Part shown: positions 12,475-24,600 of the stretch, in pieces
Layout: each line of letters starts with the position of its first letter
How positions within the stretch are numbered: the stretch's first letter is position 1
Assembly (NCBI GenBank): GCA_034190875.2
Contig: CM067343.1
Span: forward strand, 42,174,109 to 42,238,108
Source: Urechis unicinctus
Taxonomy: Eukaryota > Annelida > Polychaeta > Xenopneusta > Urechidae
Reading direction: 5' to 3'
Length of the DNA stretch: 64,000 nucleotides
The notes under the pieces: model-generated
Told to the model about the DNA's origin: nothing
The model's input: only the letters and a program-made list of their open reading frames with translations
The model's database searches: none
Translations under genes and position numbers: made by a program

Positions 12475-12520
12475 CTTGATAAACTTGTCACTGACAAGTC
12501 CGCAGTTTTCATCGTAAACA

Positions 12521-12746
12521 ATGGCGAATATTGAAGTCTCGGAGAGCGATGTCTTTAAGTTAGACGATAGAGTTTTGGGTGGAAGAGTCACAAATGCTTG
12601 AGCATGCCAATCCAGAGAATGTAGCTGGTACTGTGCCGTTCAGATTCGAACCATATATGTCCGAAAACAGCGCAAGCGAATCTGACTGTGACAGGACTGA
12701 TTCTCGTGTTCGGAGGAGCGATAACCAGAACGTAGACCGTCTCTAA
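12521..12746 (+). pseudogene. candidate first exon of a P2X7-C-domain-like protein
   Basis: The ATG at 12521 opens MANIEVSESDVFKLDDR, which stops at 12599-12601. After a frameshift the sequence continues with PFRFEPYMSENSASESD and ends at 12746. The FEP motif inside an acidic, serine-rich leader is typical of a large invertebrate family whose second exon carries the Cys-rich domain also found at the C-terminus of P2X7 receptors. A matching Cys-rich exon follows at 13.04 kb. The frameshift means either pseudogenisation or a sequence error. The family assignment is by motif pattern only. Confidence 0.4.
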
Positions 12747-13037
12747 AACATTGGTCTCATAGGAATTGTACTCACTACATGTAACTATCTTACCTTTTGA
12801 TTTTGGGCATTTCTTATCGATCTTACTAAATCAAGCACCTAGCACGTTTAATCCTAGAGAAAGAATCTTCGCCTCTGACAGCGTCCGGGCTGTTTGCTAC
12901 TTTCGATCTCCCATATCGGCGCTATAGAATGTGGCATCAATTCATCCAAACCACGGTCGTGTGTCTTGCCTAGTTTAATCCAACGAACTTATGTACTCCG
13001 GTAGATCTTAGTCTTAGACAGCCTGGCATGTATTTTA

Positions 13038-13132
13038 TAGGTCTTGAAACCCTGGTTTTAAGTGCCAGTGTGGAGGCTGCTCAGACACACCAACCATCAG
13101 GGAAATGTAGAAGCAATCCCTGCTGTAACTGT
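13038..13132 (+). pseudogene. P2X7-C-like Cys-rich exon
   Basis: The exon follows a TTTATAG acceptor and ends before GTAAGT. It encodes FKCQCGGCSDTPTIRE and, after a one-base shift, CRSNPCCNC. The CxCGxC then CxxxxCC spacing matches the Cys-rich zinc-binding module found in P2X7 C-termini and in related proteins of the same family. Together with the acidic exon at 12.5 kb it suggests one host gene on the plus strand. The single-base shift leaves it broken as written. Confidence 0.4.
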
Positions 13133-13136
13133 AAGT

Positions 13137-14026
13137 TGGTTCATTCAGCACTTTCCTCACTGTGTCACCTCCTCTTAAATTTTCATTACAATGCATAGTT
13201 GCAATGATTGATCAGTTGTCAACCTTTCTATCAGTTTGAAACAGGATAAGTATGTGCTTTTCATGTTTGATTCATCCGATATTTTATAATAAGTGGGATT
13301 CAGCAGTAAATTAACTTCAATCATGACTAGAATGAATGGCATGAGGAAAGATACATCATGAAATTAAACAACTGGTTTGTTCCACTTTTTTTGCTAATGA
13401 ATTCCCTAATTGTCCCACAAGACTAAAAAACAATCCCACGTGTACTACAAGCAGCTTACTGGTTGAGGCTATTAGATTTATCATGACTGAGTTCATGTAA
13501 TTCTTGCTGATGATTTCGGCAGCGAATGTTCATGTGTCATGCCACTGCCTAGGCTGGATTTGTGGAGTCGACCGGGACACTATGACTTCGAACCATTATG
13601 ATTCCCTATGCGAAACTGCGTAAATGGGACGAGTGGTAGCAGTACTATTGTAAATGTTTAGTGTGGTTTTCTCTGCTTTGTCTCAGGTAAGAGGCATATT
13701 TTATTGCAAATGTATGTGTTAAGTCAACCAATCTCAAGTCTAATGTCGTTTGTAGCTGGTCTGAAATCGTTTATATTCTATGCCTGCCATTCACCTTATC
13801 ATTGTACACAATGAATCATTGTCATGTAAATAAAACCTTGTCTTACATTCAACAAAACAAGTGCTTTGTTCTTCACCCAGCTGACTTGGTCAATTTTCGT
13901 TGTAAAAATATCAACACCCCGGGGTGCTTAATAAATAATACCGATCTCTTTGCGCATCGGCTTCTGCGCGGGCTAGGATTCGTTAGGGTAGCGTCAAACA
14001 TATCTGCCATGGAGAGTGAAATAATA
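13137..14026. other. noncoding stretch left of the BEL element
   Basis: No gene or repeat recognised. A short plus-strand frame at 13802-14053 runs into the LTR and has no family resemblance. Confidence 0.4.
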
Positions 14027-14031
14027 CCTCA
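14027..14031. repeat. target-site duplication CCTCA (left)
   Basis: CCTCA directly precedes the TG of the 5' LTR and is repeated directly after the CA of the 3' LTR at 20,337-20,341. A 5-bp duplication is usual for BEL/Pao integration. Confidence 0.9.
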
Positions 14032-14347
14032 TGTTACGGCAGTTCCCGAATGAAGTAAAACCTTCCCTATATCACATGTATTAGTGAGGCTGTTTGTATG
14101 ATTCAGATCATGACAATATTTCGTGTAGCATCAGTGTTCCAACTTTCTAATTGAATGTCACTTTTGTATAAGAATATATAACATTGTGCAGATATTTTCA
14201 TAGCTTTATTGTCCCTATTATTATAACACTTACCAGATCTCTCTTTGTGAAATGCAGTTTTCACGTTACGAAAAGACGGCGTAAAATAAACGGATGATGC
14301 ACCTTAACTAGCGTCATTATTACTCGGCGCCGACCGGACCCAGTACA
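14032..14347 (+). repeat. 5' LTR of the BEL/Pao element (316 bp, internally deleted)
   Basis: It begins TGTTACGGCAGTTCCCG and ends GGACCCAGTACA. By eye it is identical to the 3' LTR except that about 166 bp after the first 17 bases are missing, which removes most of U3. Identity elsewhere implies a recent insertion. Confidence 0.92.
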
Positions 14348-14378
14348 GTGAAAACACTTTTAGGAGTGAGGAGCCACG

Positions 14379-16130
14379 ATGATGATCGCGGGCGTATCGA
14401 AGTTCGGCCGTCCCCTCAAGCCATCCTTGAAGGCGACGGAGAGTAACCAAGTCTATTTGATGCGAAAGAAGATCGCTGAACAAGAAAAACGGATCCTCGA
14501 GCTAGAGGTGACCCAGTTGGAAGCTGAGATCTCAAAGATGGAGAGGGAGTTGTCAAAAACAGCAGAACAACACCTCTCGTCGAACCGGTCAACTCCACGA
14601 CAGAAGTTGAACTTTGCCAGCTCCACGCCGTTAGATGCCCCTACCGGGCAAGTGAATGCCGATAACGACATGACTACACGCGACCCAAGAAACGATTCAA
14701 CCGTCCCAGTGAGAGGAGCCGCTGGACCTGACCCCACCAATCAGCCACAACCAGTTACGCCGACTGACACCTGGCGTAACCTGAGTAAAATACCCGAGTT
14801 TGTGCCGGTGACTCCCGCCGCTGACAAGTCACTCGGATCAAAACATGACGAATCGTCGGCGATAGAGAGACTCGCTGATCTGCTGTCGTTGCGAGATGAC
14901 AGACTCCCGCGGATGGAGCCGGCGGTGTACAGAGGCGACCCGCTAAAATTCGTCGAGTGGATGCACTCTTTCGAATGCCTCATTGAGAAACGGACGTCAT
15001 CATCAGCAGAAAGACTTCATTACCTGAGCCAATACACTGCTGGAGATGCAAAGGAGACTATCCAATGGTCACTGACATTGGACGGTGAGACCGCCTACGA
15101 CGAAGCCAAGAAGACTCTGATCAGGAGGTTCGGAGACAAGTTCAAGATTTCCGAAGCATTTCGACGCAAGCTGAACGAGTGGCCGCAAGTGAAACCAGGT
15201 GACAGCGTCGCACTACAGAAACTGTCTGACTTCTTATCTCACTGTCAAACCGCTATGCAGTCCATCAGCTATCTGAAGTCGCTAGATAGCCCAGAGGAGA
15301 ACAAGCGCATCATGCAGAAGCTCCCGAAGTTCATCACTCATCGCTGGAGCAGATTCGTCGACCAGTGGCTGTATAACCCGGACGGAGAGGGACAGTTCCG
15401 CCATTCTCCGCCTTCTGTGAGTTCGTGAGCAAGGAAGCCAGAGTCGCCAACGGACCCGGAGTCTTCACAACCCAAGACGACAAGGGCGATCGAGATCGAG
15501 CTAAGTCAACGAGACCTAAAACACACAAGACATCGTCCTCCTTCACATCTCAGACTGAGCAAAACCAAGAAGAGAGGAAGAAGCCGTACTGCTGGCACTG
15601 CAAAGGAGAACACTACATCAGCAAGTGCGAGGCGTTCTTCAAGTTGTCTGTACAAGAACGTAAGGACTGGATAAGGAAGAACGGCAGATGTTATGGCTGT
15701 GCCTCGAAGGGCCACCTTTACGGCGACTGTCGCAGGAAGGATTCGAACCTTCTGGCCGAAGGAACTCCGGCCGCTAAGAAACCGTCTAACGAAGGCTCCG
15801 ACACGCCAAAGAAAGAAGCCGAGAAGACAGGGAAGCAGACCCACAAATCGTCAGTGTACAGGACCGAAACTGATGAAGCCAGACAATTCCACTCAATGAT
15901 CGTACCCGTGTGGCTGTTCCACAGTGACACCCCCGACAAACGCATAAAAACATACGCCATGCTTGACAACCAATCAGATGCGTGCTTTGTCGCCGATGAT
16001 CTTGTAGATGAGCTCGGACTCCCTACGCAACCTGTCGACCTGAAGATGACGACGATGCTGACGGACGCGTTCGTGGAGAGCCGAATCGCGCACGACCTCA
16101 TAGTCTGTGGAAACGATCAACGTGATAAAA
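14379..16130 (+). CDS. BEL gag and protease region (frame-broken)
   Basis: The ATG at 14379 lies 31 bases after the 5' LTR. The N-terminal part has a coiled-coil (about residues 25-70, ELEVTQLEAEISKMERELS) and the BEL gag core around FVEWMHSFECLIEKR. Near 15,400 the frame shifts. The new frame carries two zinc-knuckle-like clusters (CWHCKGEHYISKC and CYGCASKGHLYGDC) for nucleic-acid binding. It then has a retropepsin-like active site AMLDNQSDACFV near 15,960, where the usual DTGS/DDGS is DNQS. Gag packages the RNA and protease releases the mature proteins. Homology to the family continues in shifting frames to the reverse transcriptase region. Confidence 0.85.
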
Positions 16131-18960
16131 TCCGCCGGCCTGGTACGTACAGCAGGCCACAGATTCCCGCCAGCAGAAGCCTCATCCCCGCTCCGGAGAC
16201 AGTGAGGAGATGGGCACACCTAAGGAGGATCGCCGACGAACTCAGCGACCCCCGAGAACGATATCGAAATCGGCTTACTGGTAGGATTCAACTGTTCTAC
16301 CGCCCTCATGCCACGAGAGATCATAACAGCTGGAGAGAACGAACCGTACGCCGTGAGAACTCGCCTCGGCTGGGGCGTGACCGGCGCGATGGACGACAAC
16401 ACCATCAAGACGTGACTAAAAATCAACACTTCTCCTTCAAGACAGCGACGAAGGAAGTAAGTCCCCAGGCAGATCAAGGAGATGTTCGAGATGGACTTTA
16501 ACGAGAAAACTAGCGACAACAAGACGTCTGTTGAGGATCAGACATTTCTGAAGATAATGGATGAAGGCATCTGCACGAACGAAAACGATCACTTCGAACT
16601 ACCACTGCCGCTGAGAGACAACACTTCTCTCCCAAACAACAGAGGCCTCGCCGAAGCAAGACTGAGAGGTCTACAGAAACGTCTGATGAGAGACAAGAGG
16701 TACCGAGATGACTACTCCACTTACATGAGGGATCTGATTTATCACAAGTACGCTGAAGAAGCTCCGTCGCTGAACGGGCCAGATCAGAACGTGTGGTATA
16801 TTCCTCACCACGGGATATATCAGAAGGACAAGCTGAGAGTCGTGTTCGATTGTAGTGCCGACATCCAGGGCCAATCACTGAAATCACGCCTGCTGCCGGG
16901 ACCTGACCTGCTGAACAGTCTCACAGGTATCCTGTACCGATTTCGAAGGGAACGTGTCGCGTTCAACTGTGACATCAAGCAGAGTGTGGATCCCAAGGAC
17001 CGAGACCTGTTGAGGTTTCTGTGGTGGAAGGACGCAGGTATGACCACGACATGCGAGTATAGGATGACGGTACACCTGTTCGGTGCCAGATCTTCGCCTG
17101 CCTGCGCACATTACGCCCTGAAGAGCACAGCACACCGGTGGGGTAGCGAGCAAAGTCTGGAAGCCGCCAATTTCATCGAACGTGACTTCTATGTCGACGA
17201 CGGTCTGACATCAGTTCCCACTCCCGAGGAAGCCGTCAATTTGCTGCAAGCAACCACAGCCCTCTGCGCCAAGGGAGGATTTCACATACACAAGGTAGCC
17301 TCCAACTCAAAAGAAATCATCGAGTCCGTGAATGAAGAGGATCGCGCGAAGTCGATCATGCACTTGGATCTCAGAGAACACGACCTGCCCCTGGAGCGAG
17401 CTGTTGGAATCCAGTGGTGTCTTCAGTCAGACAACCTGATGTTCAACATCACCATCAAAGACAAGCCCTTCACGAGGAGAGGTATACTCTCGACGATAAG
17501 TTCCATCTTCGACCCCCTCGGCATCATATCCCCAATCCTGTTACGTGGCAAGCAGATCCTACAGGAACTATGCAGAGATCATCACGGCTGGGACGATCCC
17601 ATCCCAGAAGAAATCAAGGCCCAGTGGGAGAAGTGGCGACGAGAGCTCCTCAAACTTCAGGAGCTGAAGGTTTCGCGCTGCTACAAGAATCCCGACTTCG
17701 GCAACACTCAGAGAGTCGAGCTGCATCACTTCTCCGATGCTTCAGAGTCCGGTTACGGTCAATGTAGCTACGTGAGGATCATCGATACGACAGGCAAGAT
17801 CAACGTGAGCCTGGTGACGGCGAAGTCAAGAGTGACCCCCCTCAAGGCTGTAACTATACCCCGACTCGAACTGACGGCCGCAGTCACATCATCTCAAGTC
17901 TCAACCCTTCTTAATAGAGAACTCGGCTACACAGAAGCGAAGCACTTCTTCTGGAGCGACAGCACCGTTGTGTTGTCCTACATTTCCAACCAGTCCAAGA
18001 GGTTCCACACGTTTGTCGGAAACCGAGTGCAGCAGATCCGTGACGCATCCTCGCCTGACCAATGGCATCATATTGAAGGGAAACTGAACCCCGCTGACCT
18101 AGCCTCGAGAGGAGCAGCTGTCGGGGAGCTGCTAGAAAACGAACTGTGGTGGAAGGGCCCACCGTTCCTGCTGAGAGATGCACCTCTTCCCCTCGACGAC
18201 ATCGATTCCCGTCTCAAGACTGGAGACCCTGAGGTCAAGAAGATGACCGTACACTCTACGACTACAACTTCTGCCAAACCAGAACGCGATCACGTACTGA
18301 CGAGTCTGGAACGCATCTCCGTCTGGCACCGAGCGAAACGACTCATCGCTCTGTGTCTGTCATTCAAACCCGGAGCACAGGAGAGAACACAGCTCACGTC
18401 GAACCAGCTAGAAGCCGCTCAAACAGTCATAATTCGTCTCGTGCAACAAGAGAACTTCGTGGACGACTTGAAGATCCTCAGGAGAAAGAAAAGGCCGACC
18501 GTCTCCAGAGGAAGCAAGCTTGAAAGACTCGATCCATTTCTGGATGAGGATGGACTTATCAGAGTCGGCGGCAGGGTAAGAAGAGCCAACGTTCCCCGGG
18601 AAGAAGCCCACCCAGTCGTTCTCCCGAAGTCCCACCACGTGACCCGTCTGATCATCCAGCACTTTCACTTCAAAGTCCACCATGCCGGCAGAAGCACAAC
18701 ACTGAACGAGATCAGGGCGTCCGGATTCTGGATCCTACAGTCCAGGACGGCAGTTTCGTCGTGGGTATGGAATTGCGTCACCTGCCGGAAGCTCAGGGGC
18801 CGGCCTTCTGGCCAGAAGATGGCAGACTTGCCACAAGACCGGATGGAGCCAGCACCTCCATTTACGAACTCGGGAGTAGATCTCTTCGGACCATTCTACG
18901 TTTTAAACAGGGCCGCTCAGACAAGAAACGCTGGGGCGTCCTGTTCACTTGTTTGGTGAC
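16130..18960 (+). CDS. BEL pol: reverse transcriptase, RNase H and integrase zinc domain (frame-broken)
   Basis: The long frame from 16482 holds YIPHHGIY and RVVFDCSA (reverse transcriptase fingers), CDIKQ (motif A Asp) and the catalytic FYVDDGL near 17,185. RNase H begins around HHFSDASESGYG (17,723). The integrase HHCC zinc domain lies near 18,670-18,790 (HHAGRSTT, then CVTCRKLRG), followed by the first catalytic Asp in GVDLFGPF. Directly after the motif A Asp a few codons present in most BEL elements seem absent. Between 16,130 and 16,480 the family sequence is in other frames. The polyprotein would copy the genomic RNA in cytoplasmic particles. Confidence 0.9.
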
Positions 18961-19798
18961 GAGGGCGATCCACATAGAGGTCGCTCACTCGCTGGACACG
19001 AGCTCCTTCTTAAACGCCTACCGACGCTTCGTGGGACGACGTGGGGCCATAAGACGTCTGCGCTGCGACCGAGGCACCAACTTCGTCGGGGCAAAAGCGG
19101 AGTTGGAGGCGGCTCTTCACGAGCTGGACACGTCAAAGATACAGAGCGAGCTGCTGAAGGACCAATGTGACTGGTTCGAGTTTAACATGAACTCTCCGCT
19201 CTCTAGCCACATGGGCGGAGTGTGGGAAAGGATGGTGAGATCGGTTCGCGCTGTACTGTCCGAACTGCTGGAACGTCATGGAAGCCAACTCGACAACGAA
19301 TTGCTTGAGACTCTTACGGTGGAGGCTGAAATGACCGTCAACTCACGACCGCTCACACTTCCGGACACAACTCACCCCGAGACGTCAATCTCGATCACTC
19401 CGTCGCAGCTGCTGACACTCAGAAAAACAGTCGTCCTCCCTCCTCCTGGGAGATTTGTTCAAGAAGATCTCTACTGCCGACGTCGCTGGCGACGCGTGCA
19501 ACACCTGGCCAATGAGTTTTGGACAAGATGGCGCAGAGAATTCCTCCCAACACTCACCGAACGTCGCAAGTGGACGCGCGAGAAGGACAATCTCCAGCCC
19601 GGCGACATCGTGCTGATGATCGACAACGACGCGCCGCGATGCAACTGGCCGAGAGCAGTCGTGACCAAGACATTCCCCGGCGATGACGGACTGGTACGCA
19701 AGGTCGAGGTCCGAAAAAACCTGTCCAACTACGAGAGACCTGTTCACAAACTTGTGTTGCTTCTGAGACCGGGTACCCCCGTCGAGGGAGCCAAGTGA
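18880..19798 (+). CDS. BEL integrase catalytic core and C-terminus (frame-shifted part)
   Basis: After a frame change near 18,920 the integrase continues to the stop at 19796-19798. The second catalytic Asp lies in LRCDRGTNFVG and the Glu in MGGVWERMV, completing the DDE triad begun in the previous frame. The C-terminal part has GDIVLMIDNDAPR, the small SH3-like tail typical of BEL integrases. The stop lies about 56 bases before the 3' LTR, with a short purine-rich tract (CCAGGGGAGCC) between, the likely plus-strand primer. Confidence 0.9.
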
Positions 19799-19854
19799 TG
19801 TTTACATGTTTGTATGTTTGTATTGTTTGTATTGTACCCAATCCAGGGGAGCCA

Positions 19855-20336
19855 TGTTACGGCAGTTCCCGCCGTTTAATTTGCTTTACAAGGACCTCAG
19901 TCTTGTTTCTCCGCGCCATTCGCCAGGTGGCGCTCTGGTTGTTGTTATGCTTCCGCCCAAACGGAAAACGTGCTATCGAAATTTATCTCCCCAAATCTCC
20001 CGGAAAAGTGGTATGTAATTGTTTAATTCCCATGTAATATGAAGTAAAACCTTCCCTATATCACATGTATTAGTGAGGCTGTTTGTATGATTCAGATCAT
20101 GACAATATTTCGTGTAGCATCAGTGTTCCAACTTTCTAATTGAATGTCACTTTTGTATAAGAATATATAACATTGTGCAGATATTTTCATAGCTTTATTG
20201 TCCCTATTATTATAACACTTACCAGATCTCTCTTTGTGAAATGCAGTTTTCACGTTACGAAAAGACGGCGTAAAATAAACGGATGATGCACCTTAACTAG
20301 CGTCATTATTACTCGGCGCCGACCGGACCCAGTACA
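19855..20336 (+). repeat. 3' LTR of the BEL/Pao element (482 bp, full length)
   Basis: It starts TGTTACGGCAGTTCCCG and ends GACCCAGTACA, followed by the CCTCA duplication at 20,337-20,341. This is the full-length version; the 5' LTR lacks about 166 bp found here. Confidence 0.93.
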
Positions 20337-20341
20337 CCTCA

Positions 20342-21618
20342 GATGACTGCCCTAGTGATCGTGGAAGCAGACGACAACATTCGGTGTCAATTAATAAAGA
20401 AATATTACAAATAAGTAAAGAAAAACAAAGTGAGAATGTCATATCAGTTCATTGCTTGTGAATATACATCTTTCTATGGATAGGTGAGCATTCAAAAGAA
20501 TACCTGCACGGTAAATTTGATATCAGCTTCAGCCGAAATTGATTATTCTATAATGATCGCCAGATGGCACTGCACATGCGCCGAAAATATCACCTAAAAA
20601 CGCTAGTAGTTCACAGCGATCCCCGGGGTGGTTCTCACTATGTGGAGGTAAGTGGGGATGTGCCGCCAATTTTGGTCGGTTTTGGGGCATTTTGGTATAC
20701 AAATCGGTCGTTATTTCTTGAAAACAGGTATAGCAATGGGTCGGTTTTTTTGGCAATGACCTGGTATACCGATAGGTAGGTATTTTTGACAGCGAGTATA
20801 GTAATGGATATTTGTTTTGTGATGGGTATCCAATATGATGCTCAATATTGGGTGTTTGCTCAAGTCCCCTGGGTCAATGGTGGCCAGCCCTATCAGACAG
20901 CGTGGTTGCGTTGTTTCAAAGACAAGTTTCATGGCATGATAAGCAAACAGAAAGGTCAGGTCTGTACATTCTCCTTCCACTGTTTCCTGCAATATCATTT
21001 ACCTCATGGGCCGGACGTCCTGGGGCGCTTGTTGATAGCCTGCGGGCCCGAGTCACACATCTGTTTATTTAGTGGCCGCTATTTAATTAAATGCCTTGCC
21101 GTTACGAACCAGAGCATCGTTGGGACTGACCACGGTATTAGGAACGTTTTTTGGGGGTTTTTTTTGCAGTTGCTGTTGCAAAGCTTAATAAACGTACTTT
21201 TCATTCTGAATCGTTAGTTTGGTATATGGATGGGTCCCCTGTAGCTCTTCGAGGTGGTCTAGATATTATTTGGGATCATTAATTTTGGTTTATGTATTGG
21301 TGACCCTTTAAAAAAAATTGTTTATGAACGGGACTTTTTTCAGAGGATTTGGTATGTAAATGGTTCCCTTTTCTCACTTTGGCTTGATTTAGATAAGGTC
21401 CGGGTTTTTTTTCCCATGGCGGCTAACCCCTACCCTGATATCATAATGCAAGGGAGATTGCATCACAATTTTATTCGACCGAATAAACCAAAAGAAATTG
21501 AACATCTCGCCATTGGAATGGTTCATGTCAAATGTAATTATTGTATTCAGTTAAAACATCCAAATGTGTGCACTGACATGGCATACCACAACTTTGACTC
21601 ATTTTGACTGGCTCCCAA
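20342..21618. other. noncoding stretch downstream of the BEL element and of the GST gene
   Basis: No gene recognised. It contains the 3' flank of the GST gene; no clear poly(A) signal could be assigned. Confidence 0.35.
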
Positions 21619-24600
21619 CTAAGCTTTCCATGTGGTTTCCGGCCTCTTAGCGATGTAAGCAGCAATGGCGGGGTTACTCTCCACTCTCTTGACCAAGGCA
21701 ACCAACTTGGGGCAAGCATCCAGTGGTAACTCAAACTTAAAAATTGTGGCTACTTGGGTGATAAAGTTGAAAACTCCACTTACAGTTGTATCAGCCCAGG
21801 TCATCTGCATTAACATCCACATAAGCAGGATACTAGACATTGTATTTTCTCAGGATCTGACAACAACAAGAGGCCAATATACCTCGAAGCTTTTCTACTT
21901 TTACAAAAAAGTTCTGACAAGATTAAATCATAAGGCTACATTAATGTTAGATGGTTCAAAAGATTTCAAATGTGCTACTGATGTTTTATAAATGCCAAGA
22001 CGTATTATCATGTGAAGTCTTATTTGGGGCAGCAAGCTCACTTAACAAGAGCACTGGCCTTAAAAAGTTCAAGAACGTATTGACAGCCTGACAAAAGGGA
22101 CATAGAGACAGACACTGGAGTGAAGGCTAGCTATCAGATTCACTGAACACCTGAAAACGTGCAATCAATATTATTCCCCACTAGGTTTTTTTGTAAGTTT
22201 TTGTCAAATAACTCGGAGATTAAAGGTCATGAGGGCTGGTTTTGAATTTGCAGGATTTATGGTTTGCAAGGAGCCATCAACATATATAAGAGGGGTCCAT
22301 GTGTAATTTGGGGGTGGTAACTTGCTTAGTAAGAAAATGTGCCAACTAAAGTCAACAAACAGACAGACTGACAGAAAGATGGACCACAGGGCAAAAATAT
22401 ATGATAAGCTCTGCTACAGAGCTGAGCAAACAATAAAGGTTTCAATACTTGATAAAGCTAATGACGTTTTGTGGTGTACCTATGAGAAAATGTTTTGCCA
22501 CTTATGGTACTTGGCACTTGGGAGATTGAAGGCAAAGGTGGGCAAATTTTACTCTTTGCCTTCCATCTTCCAAACATGGACAGAGAAATAATCAATAATT
22601 ACTGCTTAAGCTTTTGAGGGGAGCTGAAATGTTTCAACAAGTTTGGCCAAACTGGATTTTAATGTTACAAGAATCTGTATAAATTTTGATTCCCAAAATT
22701 ATCATTTTGAGAGAAAAATATTTTCAAATGTTAATTTTCTCTAATTTGTTTAGGCCAATGCTGCCGGAATAAGAATGTTTGTGATGCCACTGGTTGTAAC
22801 AGCCAGTGTATACAGCAGGTGTGAGATTATCAACACCTCCGGTCAATACATCCTAAAAGAAAGACGATGTTGGCTAATCCACAATACATGATGTATAGAT
22901 CTGACGACATCACCTGCGAAAATCAGAGCCGTCAGGAAAGTAGCCACGGTGGCGACACCGTGTACAAACTTTGACTTTTAAAGCACGATAACTGTCAAAA
23001 CAGTGATCATTTGAAATCACATTAATCAGGATATATGTCAATGATATCAAGATAAGCCAATTCAACCAAATTTGAACTAGTGTTTCAGTTCCATTTAAAA
23101 TTCTCAGTTACCAAAAAGATCAATTCATCTTATAAGTGTGAACTGTGAATCAGGGAAATAGTTTCCAGGATTGGTTTACTGTTATTGAATGCAAATCAGA
23201 ACATTTCACCCATTTCAAAGATGCATACAACATTGTTATTTTTGTTCGACTACCATCACTCACAATTAGCTTCAACAGAGAGGGACAGTGCTATTTTAGT
23301 ATTCATATTTGCAACTGAGGATTTCACACAGCAAGTGGCCAATAGGCCCCGAAGCTCTGGTGCTTTTGACATGTCAAATGGCAAGCATGGCTGAGGTTCA
23401 GTTTGCAACAAGTGATCAGCATTATAGGGGTCCATGTACAATTTCAGAATGCTACCATACTCTATAAGAAAATGTGCAACCAAAATTTGATCCCCATTGG
23501 GTTAACATGGAACAAGATATTTTTCTTCCAGTTATAACTAACCATTGAGTAATGCAGCACTGATACTTAGTTTACAAGGAGCCTTCAAGATAAGCTGAAA
23601 CTAAGTTAAATTCTATAGTAGTTTGTTCTTAAATGACCATATGTATAAGAGATGTCCATGAGTTATTTCAGACTGCTGGCTTACTTTATAAAACAAATGT
23701 GCCACAGGGAGCCATCAAGATAAGCTGAGTCTAAGTTAAATTCTATAGTTGTTTTTTTCTTAAATGACTATATGTTTAAGAGATGTCCATGAGTTATTTC
23801 TGACTGGCTTACTTTATAAAACAAATGTGCCACTAATTCCCTTTTGGTTAAAGAGGCTGTTCAGTCCTATAACGGGTGTTCAATGCAGACATAAATAATT
23901 CCGTCTTTTAATTTGTGCCACAAATTTTACTAGATCGAAAATCATGCCGATAAATTTTCAACATTATCAGTTTACTGGAAATATTCATGATGCACTGAAT
24001 AAATCATTTTAATTAAGTTGAATCCTTCCATTGATAACGGTGCCTCCCTAAAACCATGAACCACACGAATGTTAACTGTAAATCATTACATGCTCTACGA
24101 CTACCTGGCTATCGATGTGTTTACTTCTACTTAGTTAACAAATCTTCACTTACTAATGTGGGCATCATTGCGCAAAAAAAATTGACCGTCAAGCAGGAAG
24201 GGTAATTTCGGACCGAAAACAATGGCGACAGCCGAAGTAAGGATCTATTTACTGAGACTGAAAGTCTGAAAACTTTTGGTTTCTAAGGTTGTCGGTCTGG
24301 TTACAAATGGGGCCTGAACAGTTTCTTGAAGATGGAACGAGAGATTTCGATACGTTTTTCAATAATAACATCTAGGGTCACTTGGGGCTGATTTCTAGCT
24401 TGCAAGGTTCAATCATTATGAGAGGAGTCCATGTGTAATTTGAAGTTAATAGCTTTCCTAATAAGACAAGAAATTTAAACAAGAGATAGTGACCTGAGAA
24501 GGCTCTATGAAAACTTGAGACCGCCTGCTTCCATTACGAGTGATATCGTAACTTTCAAAACTGCATTGGGTTTACAGGATACAGGGTCTATGGGGCATAA

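Larger units (their letters stand above)
14032..20336 (+). mobile_element. BEL/Pao LTR retrotransposon, complete ends, 6.3 kb
   Basis: The element has two LTRs with TG...CA termini, a CCTCA target duplication and one gag-pol coding region in the order gag, protease, reverse transcriptase, RNase H, integrase. That order and the Zn/gag style are typical of BEL/Pao. The coding region is interrupted by at least four frame changes (about 15,400, 16,250, 16,470 and 18,900), so it is not autonomous as written. LTR identity over about 300 bp argues that it is young, which makes sequencing indels a serious alternative to real decay. Confidence 0.93.

Noticed and set aside
15425-16501. Programmed frameshift between BEL gag parts
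   Set aside because: BEL elements normally have one uninterrupted gag-pol frame; further random shifts downstream argue for damage or error.
18761-18900. Start codon for an independent integrase gene at 18,761
   Set aside because: The first catalytic Asp lies in the previous frame, so the apparent start is only the opening of a shifted frame.
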